Shown one piece after another: positions 1 through 8,968 of a DNA stretch of 64,000 nucleotides (positions within the stretch are counted from its first letter, which is position 1; the number at the start of each line of letters is the position of its first letter). Source of the stretch: Rhodospirillales bacterium (lineage in GTDB: Bacteria > Pseudomonadota > Alphaproteobacteria > Rhodospirillales > Rhodospirillaceae); contig JANQJD010000014.1 in assembly GCA_028281845.1 (NCBI GenBank), positions 1 to 64,000 of the forward strand, given 5' to 3'. Both the position numbers and the translations under genes were made by a program. Under the pieces are notes generated by a model. That model had not been told where the DNA came from. It saw nothing but the letters and a program-made list of their open reading frames with translations, and searched no databases.

Positions 1-378
1 TATAGTATACTGGCATATCACACCATTCTTTGATGAGAAATGGCGAATGTCGACATCGGCTGCCAAGGTATCTTGTAGTGCCCGCAATAGGCGCCGGCAT
101 TGGCATATGTGACTTAACAGAGCAGTCATACCACGCTGTTGCCACATAGACACAGAGAGAGCAGTTCTCATCAAATTGCGAGAGCAGTTCTCATCAAATT
201 GCGAGAGCAGTTCTCATCAAATTGCGTCCTCTATCATTCCTGACTCTGGTTCACTCTTTCACTCTCTGCGCTGCAGGATCACAAAACTCTTATTCTGATG
301 TCACACCAAATGATGTGGTAGCTGTGGTCATTTGTCACAATCTTCAATCTAACAATATTGAAATTAGGAGGAATTGAG
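1..378. other. Intergenic region upstream of fdxA
   Basis: No convincing gene is visible. One plus frame is open from base 2 to a TGA at 110-112 (about 36 codons) and could be the tail of a gene entering from the left, but I do not recognise it. The middle holds a three-copy 23-bp tandem repeat (157-225). The last stretch is AT-richer and ends in a strong ribosome binding site (AGGAGG, 367-372) for fdxA. Confidence 0.6.
157..225. repeat. 23-bp tandem repeat, three perfect copies
   Basis: Three head-to-tail identical units occupy 157-179, 180-202 and 203-225; each begins GAGAGCAGTTCT and ends AAATTGC. There are no spacers, so this is not a CRISPR array. It lies in noncoding DNA about 150 bp before the fdxA start. 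It is the longest example of a duplication type found throughout the window. Confidence 0.95.
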
Positions 379-714
379 ATGACATACGTCGTTACTGAAA
401 ATTGCGTGAAATGTAAATTCACAGATTGCGTAGAAGTTTGTCCTGTAGACTGTTTTTATGAAGGAGAAAATTTTCTTGTCATTAATCCTGAAGAATGTAT
501 CGACTGTGGTGTCTGTGAGCCTGAATGTCCAGCAGAGGCGATTTTTCCTGACTCTGAGGCACTTGCTAAAGAATGGCTTAGCATTAATCGCGAGTACTCG
601 CAGAAGTGGCCTAATATCACCAGGAAGTGTGATCCCTTGCCAGACGCTGAAATGTGGAATGGCAAGCCCGGGAAGGCGAGTCTTCTCAGTTCTAAGCCTG
701 GCACAAGCAAGTAA
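379..714 (+). CDS. fdxA: 7Fe ferredoxin FdxA
   Basis: This 111-residue protein is a small cytoplasmic electron carrier with one 3Fe-4S and one 4Fe-4S cluster. The cysteines fit the Azotobacter FdI-type pattern: C9, C12, C17, C21 followed by P22, extra C25, then C40-x2-C43-x2-C46-x3-C50-P. The C-terminal half after about residue 60 is the usual extension. The frame is open upstream to a TTG at 358, but the ATG at 379 follows a perfect AGGAGG at good spacing and gives the family N-terminus MTYVV. A strong hairpin follows at 775-797, so it is probably monocistronic. The fdxA-carD order is, from memory, common in alphaproteobacteria. Confidence 0.95.
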   Translation: MTYVVTENCVKCKFTDCVEVCPVDCFYEGENFLVINPEECIDCGVCEPECPAEAIFPDSEALAKEWLSINREYSQKWPNITRKCDPLPDAEMWNGKPGKASLLSSKPGTSK

Positions 715-774
715 CTAAGAAATACTATATACTTTCCCAGTGTTTCTAGCGTCACCGTTGTGATATAAGGGGCT

Positions 775-797
775 GGTCCGCCGTCAATCGGCGGACC
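775..797 (+). terminator. Hairpin terminator after fdxA
   Basis: A perfect 9-bp stem, GGTCCGCCG / CGGCGGACC, encloses the loop TCAAT and is followed by TTAATCTTT. It sits 60 bp after the fdxA stop, as expected for an intrinsic terminator, although the T tract is interrupted. Confidence 0.65.
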
Positions 798-975
798 TTA
801 ATCTTTGCGCGAGGAACGAACTTATCATGTGTCAGAAAATTGGCTCTAGGGTGTATTCGCGTCGCAGACTTGCCATGAGTATGTGCTGGTCTAGCTGTGG
901 CCGTCCGCGGGATGAGTCCCATGGTAAGGGGGTGAGAGCTACCATCAGAGCGATCTCTGGCCACGAGAAGGAATC

Positions 976-1473
976 ATGTCGAAGGAAATGCCGTTTGTCA
1001 CAGGTGATTTTGTCGTCTACCCAACCCATGGGGTTGGGCGGGTGATTTCCATCGAAACAGAGGCCATTGGTGGAGTGGCCATCGAACTTTTCGTCATTCG
1101 TTTTGAACGTGATCGTATGACTCTACGCATTCCAGTCGGCAAGGTCAGTAATTCTGGTCTGCGCCGGCTGGCAAACAAAAAATTAATGGAGACAGCTCTT
1201 TCTATTTTAAAAGGTAGAGCCCGTATAAAAAGAACCATGTGGAGTCGCAGAGCACAAGAATATGAATCAAAAATTAATTCAGGTGATCCGATATCTATCG
1301 CAGAAGTAGTTCGCGATTTATATCGCAGCGCTAACCAGCCTGAGCAGTCATACAGTGAACGACAGATCTACGAACAAGCACTCGAGCGGTTAGCCTGTGA
1401 ACTAGCAGCCGTTGAACAGATTGATACAGCAGCAGCAACTCAGAAATTGGAAAAATTACTTTCTGCAGCGTGA
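976..1473 (+). CDS. CarD/CdnL-family transcriptional regulator
   Basis: The 165-residue product has the N-terminal RNA-polymerase-interacting domain of CarD/CdnL/TRCF proteins (about residues 8-65, with FVVYPTHGVGRV and the VPVGK-like IPVGKVSNSGLR). A helical C-terminal domain follows, rich in Arg and Glu. CarD proteins bind the RNA polymerase beta subunit and stabilise open promoter complexes, notably at rRNA promoters. AAGGA lies just upstream of the ATG (GAGAAGGAATC). The gene stands alone between fdxA and the nucleotidyltransferase gene. Family assignment is firm; the regulon cannot be read from this sequence. Confidence 0.9.
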   Translation: MSKEMPFVTGDFVVYPTHGVGRVISIETEAIGGVAIELFVIRFERDRMTLRIPVGKVSNSGLRRLANKKLMETALSILKGRARIKRTMWSRRAQEYESKINSGDPISIAEVVRDLYRSANQPEQSYSERQIYEQALERLACELAAVEQIDTAAATQKLEKLLSAA

Positions 1474-1638
1474 ATCCTTGTCAATCCCTCACGAGAGACA
1501 CAGATCAGCCATTACTGCAATCTTTTTCTCCACTCTCCTATGAGAACATTCCTTGACAGAGATGTTTCCTTGAAAAAAAAGTAAATCCCGGTGAATTTTA
1601 CGCTTTATACACACGTCACAAGCAGCAAAGGAGCAGCG

Positions 1639-2397
1639 ATGGCGTTCACAGAGGTTCGGGCTGTGATGATGGCAGCCGGTGTTGGTAGCCGGCTTTATGG
1701 TCACAATAACTCTCACCCACACAAGGCTCTGTTGCGTTTTGGGGGGCGCTCTCTCTTACAGCGTCATATAGAAATATTGAGACTTTTAGGTGTATCTGAG
1801 CTTGTGCTAGTCACAGGTTATCGTTCGGAAGAGTTAGGCCAGGAGTTAGTACGTCTCAACGTTTTAGACTACGTTTCCATGCGCTATAATCCTCTTTTTC
1901 GTCGTGGCAGTTTGCTATCGCTATGGACAGTGCGGGATGTACTCCGTAGTGGCGCTGGCATCTTATGTATGGATGCTGACGTACTTTATCATAGTGATCT
2001 TTTGCGGCGTCTGATGCCCTCTCGGAACTGCCTCTTGCTTGACCGCAATGTCGACGATACTGAGGAGCCTGTGCGGCTATATCTACGGAATGGCAAACTC
2101 GTAGAGTTTCAAAAATTGGTAGTTACTGATGTCTATTATGAAACTATTGGTGAGTGGCCTGGTTTTCTCCGTTTAGTTCCAGAGAGTGCGGCGAGATTGG
2201 CAGATATTTTAGAAAGATTCGTCACTGCTGGACGGCTAGATGCCCCCTATGAAGAGGCTATGCGAGAAGCATTTCTGGCCCAGCCTGATATCTTTAGCTT
2301 TAGCATTGAAGATATCACGGGTCTGCCTTGGATCGAGATTGACTTTCCATCTGATGTCGAACGGGCAAAACGTGATATTCTGCCGCGTCTTACATGA
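1639..2397 (+). CDS. NTP-transferase domain protein (sugar or choline-phosphate nucleotidyltransferase-like)
   Basis: The 252-residue product starts with a nucleotidyltransferase signature, VMMAAGVGSRLYGH, followed by HKALLRFGGRSLLQRHIEIL, which is the nucleotide-binding loop of MobA/GlmU/LicC-like enzymes. D-A-D (MDADVLY) is the expected metal-binding site. The C-terminus LPWIEIDFPSDVERA resembles phosphocholine or inositol-phosphate cytidylyltransferase-like proteins. It probably activates a sugar or alcohol phosphate for envelope glycans or lipids; the substrate is unknown. The frame is open to 1591, but AAGGAG precedes the ATG at 1639. The membrane glycosyltransferase and PAP2 genes downstream fit an envelope role. 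Confidence 0.8.
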   Translation: MAFTEVRAVMMAAGVGSRLYGHNNSHPHKALLRFGGRSLLQRHIEILRLLGVSELVLVTGYRSEELGQELVRLNVLDYVSMRYNPLFRRGSLLSLWTVRDVLRSGAGILCMDADVLYHSDLLRRLMPSRNCLLLDRNVDDTEEPVRLYLRNGKLVEFQKLVVTDVYYETIGEWPGFLRLVPESAARLADILERFVTAGRLDAPYEEAMREAFLAQPDIFSFSIEDITGLPWIEIDFPSDVERAKRDILPRLT

Positions 2398-2871
2398 CTG
2401 GGGCACGGTAGGAAGGGCATCCGACCTCTCTTTTGGGAAAGGCGGGAAAGGCAGTGTGTTGCTTGTTTGCTCCTTTGTGAAGACACACCACACCTACACC
2501 TCCTCTACCGACATAGTGGGCGACTGTGTCTTCCGCGCTATTAGGTTAGACCTGCAGTTTTTCCTCACGCTAGTTAGTGGCGATGATGGGAGCAACGACC
2601 CCCCGGCACCGCATTTTCTGCGGTCGAATTCATTGCAGATATACAATTTAAACTATTCTTTCTTATGATGGGGGGGCATCTGTGCTCTCCTTTAATTTTT
2701 ATCCCAGTTTAATGTCTATGTCTATCCCAGTTTTTTTGTCAGCATACGGAATGACACTGTTCTGCTCAGACATGGGAATTCTTTGGGGTGCGGCGGGCAG
2801 AATGCTGTTGTTTAGAGGCACACCAGGCTTTTGTGTACACAGTGTGTACGTGGACGCCTTAAGGGGGGAGC
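2398..2871. other. Noncoding gap of about 470 bp
   Basis: I see no credible gene. Open frames here (for example across 2682-3116) overlap the following gene and have no recognisable protein content. There is a perfect 9-bp tandem duplication at 2435-2452 (GGGAAAGGC twice), runs of six C and seven G near 2600 and 2670, and TATCCCAGTTT repeated near 2700 and 2721. It may be degraded coding DNA, but nothing can be identified. Confidence 0.5.
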
Positions 2872-4365
2872 GTGGCAGGTCGTACATCAGATGGGGATTC
2901 CATTCATTCAGTCTCAGTCTATGGTGTGTTGCCATTAGGGTTATTAGTGTTAGCAGTGACAGCATGGCGTCTTGTCACTCTGATTACCCAGCCTCGCGAT
3001 CTGTTCTTCGACGAAGCCCAGTACTGGATGTGGGCACAGGCACCAGCATGGGGCTATTTTTCCAAGCCACCCGTCATCGCATGGATCATTGCTTTAACCA
3101 CAGGCTTATGTGGTGATGGTGAGGCCTGTATCCGATTCGGAGCACCATTGGCCTACATGATTGGAACGTTTGCTCTCTATGATGTTGGGAGACGTCTATA
3201 CGATCCTATGATAGGGTTCTGGTCAGCAGCTATATTTCTGACTCTCCCGGGAGTGTCTTTCTCGGCCATTGTAATCAGTGTCGATCCTTTTTTACTAATG
3301 TTTTGGGCCCTCGCCCTCTCTGTACTGGTCCGTGCTCTTATGGGAGAACATTTTGCCTGGTGGGTGGTGCTCGGCGGCCTGATTGGCCTGGGGTTTTTGT
3401 CCAAGTACAGCATGCTGTTCTTTGTGCTCTCGCTGCTACTCTATCCAGTTCTTTCCCCGATGCGCCGGCCGCTTTTGAAAACTGCAGGACCATGGATGTC
3501 GGTGATTCTGGCGCTTACCTGTCTTGTGCCTAATCTTTTATGGAATGCCACACACGACTTTGCAACCCTACAACACACCAAGGATAATGTACACTTCTTG
3601 GTCAGTTCTTTCTTTCATCCAGACAAAGGACTGGCCTTCCTTGGCGCTCAGTTCGCTGTGTTTGGCCCCATCCCGATGATCATGTTGATCAGATTCGCAA
3701 CATGCTTTTCTTTGGTAATAAAAATTGATAGAAACGCTTTTTTTTTAATCGTTTTTACACTACCTATTCTCTTTTTAATGATCATTGAGGCCTTCCTTTC
3801 CCGAGCTCATGCTAATTGGGCAGCACCAGCCTTTGTGTCTGCAACAGTGCTGGTGGTAGCCTGGTCCGCATATCAGAATCGTATATGGTTATTAAGAGTA
3901 GTATTTGCCATGCATCTCGCCGCGGCAGCGACGTTGTACAACATCGCCCTGATACAAGGCACGTTTAACGGAGCAGAACAATATGACCCATTCAGACGGG
4001 GACGTGGCTGGGCCCTTATTGGTCAGATGCTCATGGATATACGTGCTAAGCATCCTGGAACTGCCCTATTGTTCGACACCCGTAAAGTCTTGGCACCTTT
4101 AGTATACTATACTCGTCCCATTGCTTTTGATTCAGTGATATGGCACCCGTCTGTTACTGCTACTAATCACTTCGCACTTATCGACGATATGCGTGAATCT
4201 GTAGGGAGTAATTTTTTATTAATCACGGAGCATAGTAATGAGCATAATATCAAATACGCTTTTCTTCAGACAGAACTGATAGCCGTGCTACGAGTTCCTT
4301 TGTCCGCCAGATTGACGCGAGAGGTTCGTATTTTCCGGTGTGAGGCTTTCCAAGGATATGGATGA
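2872..4365 (+). CDS. GT39-family (ArnT/PMT-like) membrane glycosyltransferase
   Basis: The 497-residue, strongly hydrophobic protein has many predicted membrane spans. The first loop carries the GT39 catalytic acidic pair D47-E48 in FFDEAQYWMW, followed by FSKPPVIAW. Family members move sugars from polyprenyl-phosphate donors to lipid A, proteins or glycans on the periplasmic face. The acceptor is unknown here. Translation starts at a GTG (2872) directly after AAGGGGGG. The PAP2 gene overlaps its 3' end, suggesting co-translation. A link to lipid carrier or lipid A modification is plausible from this pairing. Confidence 0.85.
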   Translation: MAGRTSDGDSIHSVSVYGVLPLGLLVLAVTAWRLVTLITQPRDLFFDEAQYWMWAQAPAWGYFSKPPVIAWIIALTTGLCGDGEACIRFGAPLAYMIGTFALYDVGRRLYDPMIGFWSAAIFLTLPGVSFSAIVISVDPFLLMFWALALSVLVRALMGEHFAWWVVLGGLIGLGFLSKYSMLFFVLSLLLYPVLSPMRRPLLKTAGPWMSVILALTCLVPNLLWNATHDFATLQHTKDNVHFLVSSFFHPDKGLAFLGAQFAVFGPIPMIMLIRFATCFSLVIKIDRNAFFLIVFTLPILFLMIIEAFLSRAHANWAAPAFVSATVLVVAWSAYQNRIWLLRVVFAMHLAAAATLYNIALIQGTFNGAEQYDPFRRGRGWALIGQMLMDIRAKHPGTALLFDTRKVLAPLVYYTRPIAFDSVIWHPSVTATNHFALIDDMRESVGSNFLLITEHSNEHNIKYAFLQTELIAVLRVPLSARLTREVRIFRCEAFQGYG

Positions 4366-5152
4366 AATTTTCTGGTTGGCTTCTCTGAGAAAATTGGTGT
4401 GCTGGTTGGCAGAGTCCCCTTGTCGTTGGCTCTTCCCAGTGCTCGCATTGTTTGTGGTTTTTCCCAGTATCGACCTGGTTGTAAGCGGATGGTTTTTTGT
4501 CGATGGTCGTTTTTTTCTGCGTCATTATAGGTGGTTTGAATTTGTCCGGTCAGCCGTCCCGCCACTTACATTAGGTGGTGCATTTGTTGTCATTATGCTA
4601 GGAATAACAGCAAGAGTGTTTCGTGAACCATTCCTGGGCATTGTGCCTCGCACGGCCGTTTATTTACTTGTTTCCTTGGTAATTGGCCCTGGTCTTCTGG
4701 TCAACAGTTTGTTGAAGGAACATTGGGGACGGGCGCGTCCCTCTGCTATTATGAATTTTGGAGGAGAAAAAGCTTTTACACCAGCGCTCGTGATGTCTGA
4801 CCAGTGCACGCATAATTGTTCCTTTGTTTCTGGGCATGCTGCGCTGGCCTTCTGGACTGTCGCTTTTGCCTTATTGATTCGGCAACCCTGGCGTCGTATG
4901 GCTGTGGCCGTAACATTGTTGTACGGGTTTCTCGTTGGATTTGTCAGAATTGCCCAGGGGAGTCATTTTCTCAGCGATATAGTGTTTGCGGCCGCTCTAA
5001 GCGTGGGTGTGGTTTATAGTCTGCATAAGTTGATACTACTACCTTCCCACGGAAGCGATTCTGCTTTTCAAGCAGCGTGGCATCACCACCTCTTGGTCTC
5101 ACGGAGACCAATAAAGCAGAGACAGCCACCTCACAGCGGTCGTGCCAAGTAA
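4358..5152 (+). CDS. PAP2-family membrane phosphatase
   Basis: The product (264 residues from the ATG at 4358; a GTG at 4340 would add six) has several membrane spans and all three PAP2 motifs: KEHWGRARP, SFVSGHA with the catalytic histidine, and RIAQGSHFLSDIV with the second histidine. Such enzymes dephosphorylate lipids such as undecaprenyl pyrophosphate, phosphatidylglycerol phosphate or lipid A (LpxE type). The gene overlaps the end of the GT39 gene and probably shares its transcript. Substrate choice between a carrier lipid and lipid A cannot be decided from sequence alone. Confidence 0.85.
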   Translation: MDEIFWLASLRKLVCWLAESPCRWLFPVLALFVVFPSIDLVVSGWFFVDGRFFLRHYRWFEFVRSAVPPLTLGGAFVVIMLGITARVFREPFLGIVPRTAVYLLVSLVIGPGLLVNSLLKEHWGRARPSAIMNFGGEKAFTPALVMSDQCTHNCSFVSGHAALAFWTVAFALLIRQPWRRMAVAVTLLYGFLVGFVRIAQGSHFLSDIVFAAALSVGVVYSLHKLILLPSHGSDSAFQAAWHHHLLVSRRPIKQRQPPHSGRAK

Positions 5153-5225
5153 CAATGCACAATGCCGCGCCGCACTGCACTTCTGCTCCAGTTGACGGAG
5201 AGATGCGACCAGGGAGCTTTTTCTC

Positions 5226-6017
5226 ATGACAGAAACAAAAAAAGGCCGCGCGCTAGCGCTACCACAAGCGGTGCTCATTACGGGTGCCGGCCAACGCATT
5301 GGGCGTACTATTGCTCTTGATATGGGGCGCCGTGGTTGGGCTGTTGCAATTCACTATAATCGTTCATCTGTAGCAGCCTGGGAAGTAGCGCGGGCCATCC
5401 GTGCTGTCGGCGGTACGGCTTGCACACTTGCTGCTGACCTCTCACACGAGGCGCACGTTATGACACTTGTGCCGCGGGCGGTAGAGATATTAGGCCCACT
5501 CGGTTGTCTCATCAACAATGCTTCACTTTTTGAAGAAGATAATGTCTATACAACAACTCTCAATAGTTGGAATTCTCACATTGCAGTGAACCTCAGGGCA
5601 CCTTTTGTGCTCATGCAAGACTTTGCACGCCAATTACCGCCAGAACTCTCTGGTGCAGTTATTAACATCATTGACCAAAGAGTCTGGTGTCTGACACCTC
5701 ATTTCACGAGCTATACTGTGAGCAAAGTTGCCCTGTGGTCTTTGACTCAGACTCTAGCACTAGCGCTTGCCCCCCGTATCCGTGTCAACGCCATCGGTCC
5801 TGGTCCTACTTTGCCAAGTCCTCGTCAGACGGCAGAACAATTCACACGCCAGTGCCTAAGCATGCCCTTACGTCGTGGTAGCACGCCGGAAGAAATTGCC
5901 GACGCTGTGCGATTCATCATCGGAGCTTCGGCCATGACAGGTCAGATGGTTGCCTTGGATGGCGGGCAACATCTGGGGTGGGCGCAGCCTTCCCCTAATG
6001 CCGCTTTTGAAGAATGA
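5226..6017 (+). CDS. SDR-family pteridine reductase-like (FolM-like)
   Basis: The 263-residue short-chain dehydrogenase has the cofactor motif TGAGQRIG (19-26), matching the TGxxxRxG variant of pteridine reductases. It has NNAS (97-100), D150 in INIIDQRVW and the catalytic Y163-x3-K167. It probably reduces dihydropterins or dihydrofolate with NADPH. The next gene, folB, encodes a dihydropterin enzyme, which supports a pterin role. AGGGAG lies nine bases before the ATG. An ordinary FabG-type function is less likely given the TGxxxRxG and DQRVW signatures. Confidence 0.8.
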   Translation: MTETKKGRALALPQAVLITGAGQRIGRTIALDMGRRGWAVAIHYNRSSVAAWEVARAIRAVGGTACTLAADLSHEAHVMTLVPRAVEILGPLGCLINNASLFEEDNVYTTTLNSWNSHIAVNLRAPFVLMQDFARQLPPELSGAVINIIDQRVWCLTPHFTSYTVSKVALWSLTQTLALALAPRIRVNAIGPGPTLPSPRQTAEQFTRQCLSMPLRRGSTPEEIADAVRFIIGASAMTGQMVALDGGQHLGWAQPSPNAAFEE

Positions 6018-6060
6018 CTCTGTCCCTCCTGTAAGCAGGCAAAGGCGAGTACACTTTAAA

Positions 6061-6474
6061 ATGAACGAGATCACATACACCAGCACAGCCAATTTTTTCA
6101 AGAGCATACGTCGTGTGTTCGTACACGATCTTCTGTTGAGCGCCAGAATCGGCATCCATGCCCATGAACGGACAGCACCACAGAGAATCAGGATTAACCT
6201 GGATCTAGCTGTGTGTGAGCAAAATGGTCCCGTTAATGACAGCATTGAGACCGTTGTCTGTTATGAAATGATCCTCCAGCGGGTACGGAATATTGTCGCC
6301 AGTGGGCATGTGAACTTAGTAGAGACACTCGCTGAGCATATTGCGACTGTTTGTCTGCAGGATACACGTGTACAGCATGTACGTGTAAAAATTGAAAAAA
6401 TAGAAATCTCTCACGATATCGGCAGTGTCGGCGTCGAAATAGAGCGCTGCAAGAATCTTGTTTTAAGAGCTTAA
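6061..6474 (+). CDS. folB: Dihydroneopterin aldolase
   Basis: The 137-residue protein belongs to the FolB family, which converts dihydroneopterin to hydroxymethyl-dihydropterin in folate synthesis. Family features are the start of the fold at IRRVFVHDLLLSARIGIHAHERT, the central VVCYEMILQRVR with the glutamate/tyrosine region, LVETLAEHIA and the terminal KIEKIEI. The frame is open upstream into the reductase gene, but the ATG at 6061 gives a normal length. It lies 43 bp after the FolM-like gene. Catalytic residues appear complete. Confidence 0.88.
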   Translation: MNEITYTSTANFFKSIRRVFVHDLLLSARIGIHAHERTAPQRIRINLDLAVCEQNGPVNDSIETVVCYEMILQRVRNIVASGHVNLVETLAEHIATVCLQDTRVQHVRVKIEKIEISHDIGSVGVEIERCKNLVLRA

Positions 6475-6982
6475 AAACACGTTATTACTCGATAAAAGTT
6501 GAATAACTATTAGTCCAATCGTCTATCCGCAGCACATCAGAAGCACATCAGACGCACAAAAACATCCCTCCCCGCCATTGACGGAGCAGCCTATCTTGCA
6601 TAAGACTCACCATTCCCTCAGATCTGCCCACCGTGCCTGCACATGGTGAACGCAAAGCTAACTTCTCGATTCGTTGCATCGTTATAACCATGCATCACGG
6701 CAGGCACAACACAAGTCAGCCGCAAAGCGGCACCAGGCCGCTACCAGCACAGCATGGACACGGTGTCCTTGTCAAACACCAGGTCACCTTCCTAATTCTC
6801 CCTACCCCTCCCACACCAGATCCTTTGAGTGCGCACAAGCCATTGCCATTCGCGCTATACAAATAAAATATAACAAATTGCAAAGCACTTTCTCTAAAAG
6901 AGGGCAAGAGTTCTTCTCCCTGAGGAGAGGGACCGGTTAGATATAGTAACAAATAAAATAGTCATGTAACACGCGTAACGTT
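6475..6982. other. Noncoding gap of about 510 bp where uvrC would be expected
   Basis: No gene is recognisable in any frame. A perfect 11-bp tandem duplication (AGCACATCAGA twice) lies at 6531-6552, and a GA/CT-rich hairpin (CTCCCTGAGGAGAGGG) near 6919-6934 may terminate folB transcription. The uvrC-pgsA gene order is widely conserved in Proteobacteria, so this gap may mark loss of uvrC. I could not align any stretch convincingly to UvrC. Confidence 0.5.
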
Positions 6983-8155
6983 GTGACTACACTGCCTAAC
7001 ATTCTGACATATTTACGGATAGTGGTTATTCCACTTATACTATTTGCATTCTATGCAAACACGGAATCCGCACAATGGCTTGTAATTATCCTCTTTTTAG
7101 GAGCATCTATCACAGATTTCTTTGACGGACACTTAGCGCGCAGTCGTAACCAAGTTACAAGACTAGGAAGGTTTCTGGACCCCATTGCTGATAAGCTATT
7201 AGTAGTAGCTGTGTTAATGATGCTTATCGGATTTAATAGAATCTCGGAAATATCTTACATACCAGCAGTAACTATACTGTGTCGGGAAATTTTAGTTTCT
7301 GGTCTGCGCGAGTTTCTTGCTGAAGTCCAGGTCAGCATTCCAGTGAGCAAAATCGCTAAATGGAAGACCGCTCTGCAACTCTTTGCGTTAACATGGCTTC
7401 TACTTGTTGATGCAGTGCCTGTCTGTTTCTATGTCAGAACCGTTGGCGAGGCCATCTTGTGGATAGCAGCACTTCTCACTATACTGACGGGTTATGACTA
7501 CCTGAAAGCAGGATTCACATGTATGCAGAGCGTACCGCAATCCTACAATATTGGAAGTATCCGGGAAAATGCTCGTCAAAATAAAGATTATGAAAATATG
7601 ATTTTTTCAGAAGATATACTTCCAAAAGTAAGAAATGTTTTAATAATAGCAGGTTACAGTGGTAGTGGAAAAACAACTTTAATATGTTCTCTGATACCAC
7701 TCCTCAATGCCTATGGTCTCACAGTTTCCACTTTTAAACATACTCATCACGACATTGATTCTGATCCACCTGGTAAGGATTCTCGCCGTCATCGTGAGTC
7801 TGGCGCCCATGAGGTGATGCTAGTAGGACCCAAAAGAGCTGTGACTGTGGCTGAGTGGCGAACTCGTTCAGTTCCTTCTCTGCCAGCTTTGCTCTCCCGC
7901 CTCCAGCCGGTGGATCTGGTGATTGTTGAAGGCCTAAGCCTTACCACGAAGAATTATCCGAAGATTGAAGTCTGGAGAGCAGCGGTAGGCAAGCCCCGTG
8001 TTCTCCCATGTCAAGCCCTTTTAGCGGTCGCCATGATTCAAAAAGATGCTGCAGCGACACAGACGCTAGACGTACCGGTGCTTGACTTGGATGATCCAGC
8101 CGCTGTAGCAGCTTTCCTCGTAGACCGCCTGGGCTTATTATCAAGGACAAGATAA
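6983..8155 (+). CDS. PgsA-MobB fusion: phosphatidylglycerophosphate synthase joined to MobB GTPase
   Basis: One uninterrupted 390-residue frame encodes two unrelated enzymes. Residues 1-185 are a membrane CDP-alcohol phosphatidyltransferase with an exact motif: D48-G49, A52-R53, G62, D66, D70. They match PgsA, which makes phosphatidylglycerol phosphate. After an AT-rich linker, residues from about 206 are MobB, a cytoplasmic GTPase aiding molybdopterin guanine dinucleotide formation, with P-loop GYSGSGKT (224-231) and VDLVIVEGLS. moaD and moaE follow immediately. An internal ATG at 7598 (residue 206) could start a separate MobB, so the fusion may yield one or two products. Start is GTG at 6983. 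Confidence 0.85.
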   Translation: MTTLPNILTYLRIVVIPLILFAFYANTESAQWLVIILFLGASITDFFDGHLARSRNQVTRLGRFLDPIADKLLVVAVLMMLIGFNRISEISYIPAVTILCREILVSGLREFLAEVQVSIPVSKIAKWKTALQLFALTWLLLVDAVPVCFYVRTVGEAILWIAALLTILTGYDYLKAGFTCMQSVPQSYNIGSIRENARQNKDYENMIFSEDILPKVRNVLIIAGYSGSGKTTLICSLIPLLNAYGLTVSTFKHTHHDIDSDPPGKDSRRHRESGAHEVMLVGPKRAVTVAEWRTRSVPSLPALLSRLQPVDLVIVEGLSLTTKNYPKIEVWRAAVGKPRVLPCQALLAVAMIQKDAAATQTLDVPVLDLDDPAAVAAFLVDRLGLLSRTR

Positions 8156-8157
8156 AG

Positions 8158-8409
8158 ATGAAAATTCTTTACTTCGCGTGGGTGAAAGCAAGAATTGGCC
8201 AAGCTGAAGAAGAGGTAGTGATCCCCCCGGGGGTGACAGATGTTACCAGGCTGATTCGATACCTGTGTACCCGCACACCGGGCCACGCAGCTGCTTTGGC
8301 TGACTTATCAATGATACAAGCAGCCATTAATCGGGAGCATGTCTCCTTTGATCATCCCATCAATCCTACAGATGAGGTAGCTTTTTTTCCGCCAATAACC
8401 GGTGGGTAG
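8158..8409 (+). CDS. moaD: Molybdopterin synthase sulfur carrier subunit MoaD
   Basis: This 83-residue ubiquitin-like protein ends in the required Gly-Gly (FFPPITGG), which is adenylated and converted to the thiocarboxylate that supplies sulfur to molybdopterin. It starts two bases after the pgsA-mobB stop, so translational coupling is likely, and moaE follows 60 bp downstream. Length and the conserved EVAFFPPITGG end are standard. Confidence 0.93.
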   Translation: MKILYFAWVKARIGQAEEEVVIPPGVTDVTRLIRYLCTRTPGHAAALADLSMIQAAINREHVSFDHPINPTDEVAFFPPITGG

Positions 8410-8469
8410 ATATCTACCTCTGGTCTCCTTGCTTTCTCCGTCTTTCTCCGTCAGGGAAGAGGAATTGAT

Positions 8470-8931
8470 ATGATTCGTGTACAGGAAGATGATTTCGATT
8501 TTGGAAAAGAGCTTGCTCGCCTCACCACTGGCCGCACTGATGTCGGCGGCGTAGCTACTTTTCTTGGATTCGTACGTGGGCATGGGCAGACTAACAGCGC
8601 ACCCCTTGTTTCAATGACACTTGAACACTACCCTGGTATGTCAGAGGGACAATTAGCTGCAATGGAATCAGAGGCAAGAGATCGCTGGCCACTCTGTGAT
8701 CTCCTGATAATACATCGTTTTGGTGATCTGAAACCTGGGGATAAAATTGTAATGGTAGCAACTTTTGCCAAACATCGTGTGGCTGCCTTCGAATCTTGTC
8801 AATTTCTAGTAGACAAGCTCAAGACACGGGTCCCATTCTGGAAACTAGAAAAAACAAAAAATAATTCGACCTGGGTTATGCCACACACTAGCGATACAGC
8901 GGCGGCTATGCATTGGGACAGTAATGTCTAA
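8470..8931 (+). CDS. moaE: Molybdopterin synthase catalytic subunit MoaE
   Basis: The 153-residue protein is the catalytic subunit that, with MoaD, inserts two sulfurs into cyclic pyranopterin monophosphate. Visible family blocks are GGVATFLGFVRGH, LEHYPGMSEGQL, IIHRFGDLKPGDKIV and the active-site region HRVAAFESCQFLVDKLKTRVPFWK. A good ribosome site (GGGAAGAGG) precedes the ATG. A 10-bp duplication (CTTTCTCCGT twice, 8432-8451) lies in the moaD-moaE gap. It is the last gene of the molybdopterin group. Confidence 0.93.
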   Translation: MIRVQEDDFDFGKELARLTTGRTDVGGVATFLGFVRGHGQTNSAPLVSMTLEHYPGMSEGQLAAMESEARDRWPLCDLLIIHRFGDLKPGDKIVMVATFAKHRVAAFESCQFLVDKLKTRVPFWKLEKTKNNSTWVMPHTSDTAAAMHWDSNV

Positions 8932-8968
8932 CGGTTATCATTGGCTTTGTTCCATTGATCCGGAGTCA

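Noticed and set aside
2..112. Possible end of a gene entering from the left
   Set aside because: Thirty-six codons without recognisable content are too few to call.
157..225. Repeats resembling a CRISPR array
   Set aside because: The 23-bp units are directly adjacent with no spacers and no cas genes are near.
2682..3116. 144-codon plus-strand frame
   Set aside because: It overlaps the start of the GT39 gene in another frame and has low-information sequence.
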